DNA from: Enterobacter cloacae complex sp. R_G8
Lineage (GTDB): Bacteria; Pseudomonadota; Gammaproteobacteria; Enterobacterales; Enterobacteriaceae
NCBI RefSeq assembly: GCF_024599795.1
Contig: NZ_CP102246.1
Location: 1,736,001-1,800,000 of the forward strand
Direction of reading: 5' to 3'
DNA: 64,000 nucleotides
The notes under the pieces were generated by a model. The model had not been told where the DNA came from, did not search any database, and worked only from the letters and a program-made list of their open reading frames with translations. Below are positions 53,468 through 60,887 of the stretch, piece by piece. Position 1 is the stretch's first letter. The number at the start of each line of letters is the position of its first letter. The position numbers and the translations under genes are program-made.

Positions 53468-54886
53468 ATGAAACCTTTTCTTATTTTATCTCTGAGTGCT
53501 TCTTTTGCATTTTGTCTGGCCGGCTGTGCGCCGCAACATGCCACGGTATCCCCCCTCACTACCCGGCCGATCACGGCGTCGGTTAATACGGTTCTGCGTC
53601 ATCAGGACTGGCCGAAAAATGAATGGTGGAAGGCGTATAACGATCCCCAGCTAAACAGACTGATTGCCAAAGCACTGGACGATGCACCGGATATGCAGAT
53701 TGCCCGTCAGCGTATTACCCTTGCTGAAGCCCAGGCTAAAGCCACCCTGGCAGCCGACGGCCCGCAAATGGATTTTTCGGCTGACGCCGAACGTCAGAAA
53801 ATGTCCGCCGAAGGGCTGATGGGGCCTTTTGCTCTTACCGATCCGGCGGCGGGAACCACCGGCCCCTGGTATACCAACGGTACATTCGGCCTGACTGCGG
53901 GCTGGGATCTTGATTTGTGGGGCAAAAATCGCGCCCGGGTGGAGGCCCGGATAGGCAAAGTGAATGCGCAAAAAGCGGAGCTTGAGCAGACCCTTCAACT
54001 GCTTGCCAGCAGCGTGGCGCGGCTCTACTGGGACTGGCAAACACAGGCCGCCGCAGGGGATATCCTCATGCAGATAAAATCCGAACAGGACAATATCATT
54101 GGTGCCGATCGCGAGCTGTATCAGCACGGCATCACCTCCTCTGTGGAAGGTGTCGAAACCGATATCAACGCCAGCAAAACCGAAGAGCAAATCGCCGAGG
54201 TTCACGGCAAAATGAAAGCCGTTGAGGCGCGTCTGAACGCGTTGACTAATACCTCCGCGCTGGTGCTCACACGGCATGCCTTACCGACGGTTGAGGCGTC
54301 GTTACCGTCGACGCTGGGGTATGAACTGCTGGCCCGACGGCCGGATCTGCAGGAGGCCCACTGGTATATCGAAGCGTCCATGAGCGAGGTCGATGCCGCC
54401 AGAGCGGCGTTTTATCCTGATGTGAATCTGATGGCGTTTTTACAGCAGGATGCCCTGCACCTGAGCGATCTGTTCCGTTCTTCAGCCCAGCAAATGGGCG
54501 TGACCGCCGGGCTGACCTTGCCCATTTTTGACAGCGGCAGGCTGAATGCACAGCTGGATATCGCCCAGGCGCAGAACAATCTCTCGGTGGCGAATTACAA
54601 CAAGGCGGTGGTGGATGCCGTGAATCAGGTGGCACGTACGGCCAGCGAAGTGGAAATGCTGACGGCGAAAAATCAGCATCAGCAGCAGGTGGAAAAAGAT
54701 GCCGCGCGTGTGGTGGCGCTGGCGCAGGCGCGTTTTAGCGCCGGGATTATTGCCGGATCCCGCGTCAGTGAAGCCAAAATCCCCGCGCTGAAAGAACATC
54801 TCGCCGGTCTGCTGCTGCAGGGCGAGTACATTGACGCCACGCTGCAGCTGACGTCCGCGCTCGGCGGTGGTTATCATCATGGCTAA
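53468..54886 (+). CDS. mdtQ: MdtQ (YohG), RND-type outer-membrane efflux lipoprotein
   Basis: A TolC-like outer-membrane channel of the NodT/OprM lipoprotein group. About 472 residues: a lipoprotein signal (MKPFLILSLSASFAFCLAGC, lipobox LAGC) and two outer-membrane efflux repeats (DDAPDMQIARQRITLAEAQAKA; YELLARRPDLQEAHWYIEAS). The gene is intact here, while I recall it as a pseudogene in E. coli K-12. No inner-membrane or adaptor partner is adjacent, so it may serve a distant pump. The start could also be 53456; neither has a strong ribosome binding site. Confidence 0.87.
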   Translation: MKPFLILSLSASFAFCLAGCAPQHATVSPLTTRPITASVNTVLRHQDWPKNEWWKAYNDPQLNRLIAKALDDAPDMQIARQRITLAEAQAKATLAADGPQMDFSADAERQKMSAEGLMGPFALTDPAAGTTGPWYTNGTFGLTAGWDLDLWGKNRARVEARIGKVNAQKAELEQTLQLLASSVARLYWDWQTQAAAGDILMQIKSEQDNIIGADRELYQHGITSSVEGVETDINASKTEEQIAEVHGKMKAVEARLNALTNTSALVLTRHALPTVEASLPSTLGYELLARRPDLQEAHWYIEASMSEVDAARAAFYPDVNLMAFLQQDALHLSDLFRSSAQQMGVTAGLTLPIFDSGRLNAQLDIAQAQNNLSVANYNKAVVDAVNQVARTASEVEMLTAKNQHQQQVEKDAARVVALAQARFSAGIIAGSRVSEAKIPALKEHLAGLLLQGEYIDATLQLTSALGGGYHHG

Positions 54887-54936
54887 AAAAGGACATTATC
54901 TATACTTACCTCTTTGCAGTTTTTCAGGAGGTGAGT

Positions 54937-55701
54937 ATGACCAAAGTAGCGATTGTCACCGCATCGGACTCCGGGATTGGTAAAACCACGGCCCTGATGC
55001 TGGCTGAACGTGGGTTTGATATTGGTGTCACCTGGCATTCTGATGAACAAGGGGCGCGGGAGACCTGCCGCGAAGTAGAGGCGCAGGGACGGCGGGCTGA
55101 AGCTATCCAGCTTGATTTAAGCACCCTGCCGCAGGGGGCGCAGGCGATTGAAACGTTAATCGCCCGTTTTGGTCGCCTGGACGTGCTGGTTAACAACGCC
55201 GGCGCGATGACCAAAGCGCCCTTCCTGGATATGCCGTTTGATGAGTGGCGGAACATCTTTACTGTCGACGTGGACGGCGCGTTTCTCTGTTCGCAAATAG
55301 CCGCGCGTACCATGGTAAAGCAAGGGGAAGGGGGGCGAATTGTGAATATCACCTCGGTGCATGAACACACGCCGCTGCCGGAGGCCAGCGCCTATACCGC
55401 CGCAAAACACGCCCTGGGGGGATTAACCAAATCCATGGCGCTGGAGCTGGTGCAGCACAACATTCTGGTGAATGCTGTCGCGCCGGGGGCGATTGCCACC
55501 CCGATGAATGATATGGACGAGAGTGAAGTGAAGGAAGGCTCGATGCCAGCGATCCCGCTCGCCAGACCGGGGTACACCAAAGAGATCGCCAGTCTGGTGG
55601 CGTGGTTATGCGACAGCGACGCCAGCTACACCACCGGCCAGTCGTTTATCGTCGATGGTGGGTTTATGCTGGCGAATCCGCAGTTTAAACCGGCGGGTTA
55701 G
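54937..55701 (+). CDS. yohF: YohF, short-chain dehydrogenase/reductase
   Basis: A cytosolic NAD(P)-dependent oxidoreductase of unknown substrate. The 254 residues have the cofactor motif TASDSGIGK (a variant of TGxxxGIG with Ala-Ser), NNAG (VLVNNAGAMTK), catalytic Ser and YxxxK (SAYTAAKHALGG), and a C-terminal IVDGGFMLANPQF. The ATG at 54937 follows AGGAGG by five bases; a GTG at 54931 lies inside that motif. It starts 50 bases after mdtQ. Confidence 0.9.
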   Translation: MTKVAIVTASDSGIGKTTALMLAERGFDIGVTWHSDEQGARETCREVEAQGRRAEAIQLDLSTLPQGAQAIETLIARFGRLDVLVNNAGAMTKAPFLDMPFDEWRNIFTVDVDGAFLCSQIAARTMVKQGEGGRIVNITSVHEHTPLPEASAYTAAKHALGGLTKSMALELVQHNILVNAVAPGAIATPMNDMDESEVKEGSMPAIPLARPGYTKEIASLVAWLCDSDASYTTGQSFIVDGGFMLANPQFKPAG

Positions 55702-55703
55702 CT

Positions 55704-55768
55704 TCCCCCTCACCCCGTGGGAGAGGGTGTTTTAAGTTCCCTCTCCCTGTGGGAGAGGGTGAGGGCAG
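55704..55768. repeat. Dispersed GC-rich palindromic repeat, copy 2 (double)
   Basis: Two tandem units lie between the convergent yohF and yohD: CCCTCACCCCGTGGGAGAGG and then CCCTCTCCCTGTGGGAGAGG (a perfect 9-bp arm pair with a 3-base loop). It may also act as a transcription end for both genes. Confidence 0.75.
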
Positions 55769-55778
55769 CAGGCCGCAC

Positions 55779-56351
55779 TCACTCCTCATCCTGCTTCTTC
55801 TCTCTGTGCCGCATCCACAGCCTGACCCCAATCACTGCCACAACCACCAGTATCAGCCACGCCCAGTGCTTCAGATGCTGGTCAAGGTTATGCAGCCACG
55901 GACCTATCACTTCTCCACCCACGTAACCGAGCGTGGTAAAAATCAGCGCCCAGGCGAATGCACCAATCACGTTCAGCGGCAGGAAAATTTTCGGCGGCAG
56001 GCGGCTGGCGCCAATCAATATCGGCCCGATGATCCGAAAGCCATACATAAAACGGGTGCCAATAACAAACAGGTAAGGATGACGCTGAATGAGCCGTTGC
56101 GCCCGGTTAATCTTCTTTTTGTGTTTAGCGAAACGCTTAAGCAGCGTCGGCCCAAAGCGCATCCCCAGAAAGTAGAGCAGCTGATCGCCAATCATCCCGC
56201 CCAGGGCAACCGCGGCAACGACCAGCGGGAATTTGAGTAATCCCTGATGCGCGGCGACGCCGCCTAACAGCGTGATGGTTTCACCTTCCGCCACGCTCCC
56301 GACAACCAGCGCTGCGTATCCGTATTGTTCAATAAGTCCGTTGATATCCAT
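55779..56351 (-). CDS. yohD: YohD, DedA-family inner-membrane protein
   Basis: A 190-residue member of the DedA/Tvp38 family, some of which move undecaprenyl phosphate or phosphatidylethanolamine across the inner membrane. It has the GGxxGDxxxYxxG-type block GGMIGDQLLYFLGMRFG and the basic FxxR-type block GTRFMYGFRIIGPILIGASRLPPKIF. About four to five hydrophobic segments and a basic C-terminus are visible. Its own substrate is unknown. Confidence 0.9.
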   Translation of the reverse strand: MDINGLIEQYGYAALVVGSVAEGETITLLGGVAAHQGLLKFPLVVAAVALGGMIGDQLLYFLGMRFGPTLLKRFAKHKKKINRAQRLIQRHPYLFVIGTRFMYGFRIIGPILIGASRLPPKIFLPLNVIGAFAWALIFTTLGYVGGEVIGPWLHNLDQHLKHWAWLILVVVAVIGVRLWMRHREKKQDEE

Positions 56352-56508
56352 TACGTAAACATCATCTCCCTCAGCATGCCTCGCTTAATCATATACCCCT
56401 TGTCTCAACCGCGGGGCAATCAACGGAAATTTCCCACTGTACATAAAATAATCTAAAGCCTGCATTATACTTAAGGTATCGATGACGGGCCGACAACAAG
56501 GGGGCGCT

Positions 56509-57096
56509 ATGAACCATGTCTGGGGACTTTTTTCCCATCCCGATCGTGAAATGCATGTCATCAAAAGTGAGAACGAAACGGTCTCGCATCATTACACGCA
56601 CCACGTGCTGCTGATGGCAGCGGTGCCGGTGATATGCGCGTTTATCGGTACAACACAAATCGGCTGGAACTTTGGTGATGGTACCGTGGTTCAGCTTTCC
56701 TGGTTTACCGGGCTTTATCTGGCCATTCTCTTTTATGGTCTGATGCTGGCGGGTGTCGCCATCATGGGACGTGTCATTCACTGGATGGCGCGTAACTATC
56801 CGCAACGTCCTTCACTGGCACACTGTATGGTCTTTGCCGGATATGTCGCGACCCCGCTGTTCTTAAGCGGTATTGTTGCGCTCTATCCACTGGTCTGGTT
56901 GTGCGCGCTGATCGGTACTATTGCGCTCTTTTACACGGGTTATCTGCTGTATCTGGGCGTACCCACCTTCCTGAATATCAATAAAGAAGAGGGCCTGAGC
57001 TTCTCCAGTTCAACGCTCGCCATCGGCGTGCTGGTGCTGGAGGCGTTACTGGCGCTGACGGTGATTCTTTGGGGTTATGGATACCGTCTCTTCTGA
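56509..57096 (+). CDS. yohC: YohC, Yip1-domain inner-membrane protein
   Basis: A 195-residue protein equal in length to E. coli YohC, with five hydrophobic segments of the Yip1 domain and the conserved blocks GTTQIGWNFGDGTVVQLSWFTG and GIPSFLNINKEEG-like GVPTFLNINKEEG. Function is unknown. The ATG at 56509 gives MNHVWGLFSHPDREM, as in E. coli; GGGG lies eight bases upstream. Confidence 0.9.
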   Translation: MNHVWGLFSHPDREMHVIKSENETVSHHYTHHVLLMAAVPVICAFIGTTQIGWNFGDGTVVQLSWFTGLYLAILFYGLMLAGVAIMGRVIHWMARNYPQRPSLAHCMVFAGYVATPLFLSGIVALYPLVWLCALIGTIALFYTGYLLYLGVPTFLNINKEEGLSFSSSTLAIGVLVLEALLALTVILWGYGYRLF

Positions 57097-57263
57097 GTTC
57101 ACTGCATTGCTGGCGTAAATGCCAGCAATGCAGCATCTGTTCACGATTATCCGCTGGCGACAATGCACGGTGACCGCTATGATGCCGGAGCCAGCCTGTG
57201 TTTCTCCGTCGACACAGGCGGTGTACGTCATAACGTGCGTGAATAATTATCAGAAGTCTCACC

Positions 57264-58187
57264 ATGCTGAAATTCCGAGTTTCTTTACTTAGCCTGGCAC
57301 TGTTGCTGGGGGCGTCTGCTGGCGTGCCAGCTCTCGCCAAAACGCCCGCGGTGACCACCGCTGCTGCCCAACCGCAAATCGCTTCCGGCAGCGCGATGAT
57401 TGTTGATCTCAACACCAATAAGGTGATCTACGCCAGCCATCCGGATCTGGTGCGCCCGATTGCCTCGATAACCAAATTAATGACCGCGATGGTGGTGCTG
57501 GATGCACATCTGCCGCTGGATGAAAAACTGAAAGTGGACATCAGCCACACGCCGGAGATGAAAGGGGTTTACTCCCGCGTGCGTCTGAACAGTGAAATCA
57601 GCCGTAAAAACATGCTGCTGCTGGCGCTGATGTCGTCTGAAAACCGCGCGGCAGCGAGCCTCGCCCACCACTATCCGGGTGGCTATGACGCTTTTGTTCG
57701 CGCGATGAATGCCAAAGCCAAAGCGCTGGGTATGAATAATACCCATTATGTTGAGCCGACAGGTCTGTCGATTCACAACGTCTCCACGGCGCGCGATCTG
57801 ACGAAACTGCTGATTGCCAGTAAACAGTACCCGCTGATTGGGCAACTCAGCACCACGCGTGAAGAGATGGCCACCTTTGCGAATCCGGCCTATACGCTGC
57901 CGTTTCGCAACACCAACCACCTGGTGTACCGCGAGAACTGGAATATTCAGTTAACCAAAACCGGCTTTACTAACGCGGCGGGTCACTGTCTGGTGATGCG
58001 TACCGTGTTCAACGGTAAACCGGTGGCGCTGGTGGTGATGGATGCCTTCGGCAAATATACTCACTTCGCCGATGCCAGCCGACTGCGCACCTGGATTGAA
58101 ACAGGGAAAGTGCAGCCGGTTCCGGCTGCGGCGCTGACGTATAAAAAGCAGAAAGCCGAGCAGATGGCGACGGCGCAGAACGATTAG
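57264..58187 (+). CDS. pbpG: PbpG (PBP7), D-alanyl-D-alanine endopeptidase
   Basis: A periplasmic low-molecular-weight penicillin-binding protein that cleaves cross-links between murein strands. The 307 residues start with a signal peptide (ending VPALAK). Active-site motifs are S68-I-T-K71, S125-E-N127 and KTG in [14 protein letters not shown]. coli PBP7 is three residues longer. A strong terminator follows. Confidence 0.95.
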   Translation: MLKFRVSLLSLALLLGASAGVPALAKTPAVTTAAAQPQIASGSAMIVDLNTNKVIYASHPDLVRPIASITKLMTAMVVLDAHLPLDEKLKVDISHTPEMKGVYSRVRLNSEISRKNMLLLALMSSENRAAASLAHHYPGGYDAFVRAMNAKAKALGMNNTHYVEPTGLSIHNVSTARDLTKLLIASKQYPLIGQLSTTREEMATFANPAYTLPFRNTNHLVYRENWNIQLTKTGFTNAAGHCLVMRTVFNGKPVALVVMDAFGKYTHFADASRLRTWIETGKVQPVPAAALTYKKQKAEQMATAQND

Positions 58188-58195
58188 GTAAAAGC

Positions 58196-58223
58196 AAAAC
58201 GGTAACTATGTTACCGTTTTTTT
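58196..58223 (+). terminator. pbpG terminator
   Basis: AAAACGGTAAC/GTTACCGTTTT with loop TAT is followed by three more T. It lies eight bases after the stop. Confidence 0.9.
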
Positions 58224-58232
58224 CTGTTTTCT

Positions 58233-58253
58233 CCCTCTCCCTGTGGGAGAGGG
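58233..58253. repeat. Dispersed GC-rich palindromic repeat, copy 3
   Basis: CCCTCTCCCTGTGGGAGAGG plus one G gives perfect 9-bp arms with a TGT loop, identical to the second unit near 55739. It lies between the convergent pbpG and the acetyltransferase gene. Confidence 0.78.
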
Positions 58254-58283
58254 CCGGGGTGACGGCACCAGACCGCACTGGGC

Positions 58284-58838
58284 CTATTCCGGCAGCGTCC
58301 AGTCTCCGTCGTTGAGCGGGCGCTGCATAATCACCGTATCCCGCCAGTCGCCTTTTTTGTAACCCACGCTACGCAACTGACCCACGACTTCAAAACCGTG
58401 CTTTTTATGCAGTCGCAATGAGCCGGCGTTATTATTGCCATCACCCACAACGGCAATCATCTGCCGCCAGGGGCCTTGCTCGCAGCGTTCAATCAGCGCG
58501 CCCATTAATGCGCTGCCAAAACCGCGTCCTGTGGTGCTGGCATCCACGTAAATAGATTCTTCCAGCGTGTAGCGATATGCGTGTCGTGGACGGTAGGGGG
58601 TGGCATAGCAATAGCCCACCACAATGCCGCGATACAGCGCCACCAGCCAGGGCAAACCGTTATCGGTGACGTTTTTCAAACGCTTACGCATTTCATCAAC
58701 GGTGGGGGGAATTTCCTCAAACGACGCGCGTCCGTGAAGTACATGCCATGCGTAAATAGCCGAAATGGCATGCACATCGTCGGGAAGGGCATCGCGCACT
58801 TCCACTTCGGTTACGGATAAGATATCAACAGCCGACAT
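58284..58838 (-). CDS. GNAT-family N-acetyltransferase, phosphinothricin acetyltransferase-like
   Basis: A cytosolic acetyl-CoA-dependent transferase, 184 residues. It has ASFEEIPPTVDEMRKR and YATPYRPRHAYRYTLEESIYV, as in the Pat/Bar/MddA group. The acetyl-CoA loop is TTGRGFGSALM, followed by VVGDGNNNAGSLRLHKKHGF. Members act on phosphinothricin, methionine sulfone or sulfoximine. The ATG at 58838 is preferred over a TTG seven codons earlier. E. coli has no gene between pbpG and dld as I recall. Confidence 0.87.
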   Translation of the reverse strand: MSAVDILSVTEVEVRDALPDDVHAISAIYAWHVLHGRASFEEIPPTVDEMRKRLKNVTDNGLPWLVALYRGIVVGYCYATPYRPRHAYRYTLEESIYVDASTTGRGFGSALMGALIERCEQGPWRQMIAVVGDGNNNAGSLRLHKKHGFEVVGQLRSVGYKKGDWRDTVIMQRPLNDGDWTLPE

Positions 58839-58864
58839 GATGTGCCTGCTCCTCGTCAAAGATT

Positions 58865-58886
58865 GCCGGAGAAACGTTTCTCCGGC
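58865..58886 (-). repeat. 22-base perfect palindrome after dld
   Basis: Arms GCCGGAGAAAC/GTTTCTCCGGC meet without a gap. It lies 63 bases after the dld stop and 27 bases before the acetyltransferase start on the minus strand. AATCTTTG follows, so it could be a dld terminator, or an operator for the next gene. Confidence 0.65.
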
Positions 58887-58949
58887 GAGTGCAGGTACTC
58901 TAGTACGATTGAGCTGTGCTTAACAATCTCTTAAATATGGCTGTATGAA

Positions 58950-60698
58950 TTAATCAGACGCTTGCGTTATGGACTGCTCCGCGTTCACGCTCTCCTTCCA
59001 GTATTTATTCCGCGTTGTTTTACCAATGCCGGGATTCATACTGTTTGTAGGGTCATTCTCGCGATAAAACTGCTTAAGTGTATCGGGGGCTTTGTAAAGA
59101 TGCCCGACGTTGTGTTCCGCAGGATATTGTGCGCCACGTTCGCGAAGAAGGGCGAGCATCTCCTCTTTCAACGCGTGCGCGTCGACCCCTTTTTTAACGA
59201 TGTAATCCTGGTGGAAGACGTAGCACATAAAGTGGCCGTAATAGAGCTTATGCACCAGCTTGCTGTCGATTTCCGGCGGTAGATGTTCAAACCACTCGGT
59301 ATCGTTGCGTCGCAGCGCAATATCCAGCGCCAGAATATCCTCTACCTCTTCTGAGTGTACGGCCTGATAACGGATGGCGGCACCCGCAGCGGCAAAACGG
59401 TGCAGGAAGGCTTTGCTTCCCTCCTCAGGCGTACAGGCGAAGAAATCCCCCTCGGCGGTTTTAAAGAATTCGCTCAGCCAGGTCTGCGCTTCGGCGATCC
59501 CGTCTCCGGCCATTTTCAGCAGCAGGTGATGTTCATACTTATCGCGCCAGGTTTTCATGCGCTCCGGCAGGTGGGCGGGGAAGACATTCCCCAGCTTCTG
59601 CATAAAGCGGTCGGTGAAGTGCGGTTTAAACAGCGACACCTTCTCCAGCATCGCGTCGGTGCGGCCTTTCATGGTGAAGAAGAACGGCATTTTATCGGTG
59701 CCGAGCTTGTCGATCATCAGGAACGTATCTTTGCCGTAGCGTTCGGCGATGTCGTAGATATCCCGGTGCATATACTCGCCCGCCACCGGCAGGTGCGTGA
59801 ATTCGCCCAGAATATGACGACGGATTTCGGTCAGCACGTCAGGCTGATTGGTGCCGATGTAAAACACCTGCTGCTTTTTCTCGGCCGGGAAGGTGTCGAG
59901 CCGGACCGCGAAAACGGCCAGTTTGCCCGCGCAGCCGGAGGATTCAAACAGGCGGTCCGGGTCGGCGTTATAACGCGCCGGGGTATCCGCGTCGATATCG
60001 CGCACGCGGGTGACGTAATCGTGGTCGTGGGCATGACGGCCATCGTGCTGCACGTCTTCATCTTTCACGCGATCGTCGTCGAGCTTGCTCAGGATCTGCT
60101 CCGGGGTAACGCCCAGATCGATTCCCAGATGGTTAACCAGCGTCAGCTTGCCGTTTTCATCAATACGGGCATACAGCGACATTTCGGTATAAGCGGGTCC
60201 GCGCTGCACCAGCGAGCCGCCGGAGTTATTGCAGATCCCACCAATGACGGAGGCGCCAATACAGGATGAACCAATCACCGAATGCGGTTCGCGCCCCAGA
60301 GGTTTAAGCGCTTTTTCCAGCGAGTAGAGCGTGGTGCCGGGGAAGGCCAGCACCTGCTCGCCTTTATCCAGCAGGTGGAGTTTGTCGAGACGCAGGGTGC
60401 TGATGATGACGATATCACGGTCGTAATCGTTGCCGTTCGGCGTCGAGCCTTCGGTCAGGCCGGTGTTAGCCGCCTGCATTAAAATAATCTTGTCGGCGGC
60501 GACGCAGGCGCTCAGGACGCGCCACAGCTCCAGCAGCGTGCCGGGAAAAACCACCGCCAGCGCATCGCCCTGTCCGGAACGAAAGCCCTTACGGTAGCGG
60601 GCAGTTTTGGCCGGGTCGGTAAGCAGGTGAGAGTGACCAACCAGGCGCGACAGTTCGTGAATAAAAGTCGTGTTATCGGCAGTTCGAACAGAAGACAT
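58950..60698 (-). CDS. dld: Respiratory FAD-linked D-lactate dehydrogenase (Dld)
   Basis: A peripheral inner-membrane enzyme that oxidises D-lactate to pyruvate and feeds electrons to quinone. The 582 residues comprise an FAD-binding type 4 domain (LMQAANTGLTEGSTPNGND; SSCIGASVIGGICNNSGGS), a central membrane-binding and cap region, and a C-terminal block EHNVGHLYKAP...ENDPTNSMNPGIGKT. The ATG at 60698 gives the E. coli MSSxxTxDN start. The C-terminus is about eleven residues longer than recalled E. coli Dld. It diverges from bglX. Confidence 0.95.
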   Translation of the reverse strand: MSSVRTADNTTFIHELSRLVGHSHLLTDPAKTARYRKGFRSGQGDALAVVFPGTLLELWRVLSACVAADKIILMQAANTGLTEGSTPNGNDYDRDIVIISTLRLDKLHLLDKGEQVLAFPGTTLYSLEKALKPLGREPHSVIGSSCIGASVIGGICNNSGGSLVQRGPAYTEMSLYARIDENGKLTLVNHLGIDLGVTPEQILSKLDDDRVKDEDVQHDGRHAHDHDYVTRVRDIDADTPARYNADPDRLFESSGCAGKLAVFAVRLDTFPAEKKQQVFYIGTNQPDVLTEIRRHILGEFTHLPVAGEYMHRDIYDIAERYGKDTFLMIDKLGTDKMPFFFTMKGRTDAMLEKVSLFKPHFTDRFMQKLGNVFPAHLPERMKTWRDKYEHHLLLKMAGDGIAEAQTWLSEFFKTAEGDFFACTPEEGSKAFLHRFAAAGAAIRYQAVHSEEVEDILALDIALRRNDTEWFEHLPPEIDSKLVHKLYYGHFMCYVFHQDYIVKKGVDAHALKEEMLALLRERGAQYPAEHNVGHLYKAPDTLKQFYRENDPTNSMNPGIGKTTRNKYWKESVNAEQSITQASD

Positions 60699-60887
60699 CT
60701 TCCACTCCTTGTGGTGGGGCAAATTTCTCGCTGTAAAGCATAGCGCGATTAGCCGTTTAGAGGGCGCGTATTTGCGAGAAAAATCAGAGAATAACCCTGC
60801 AACGTTCTGAGGGTTTGTGGCACACTGCGCTTTTCGCACGCCCTGGCCGAGATCTTCCGGCGGAAATTGATGAGAGAGTAAAACGAC

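Noticed and set aside
59355..60269. 304-codon plus-strand frame
   Set aside because: It lies wholly antisense to dld and has no domain or ribosome binding site.
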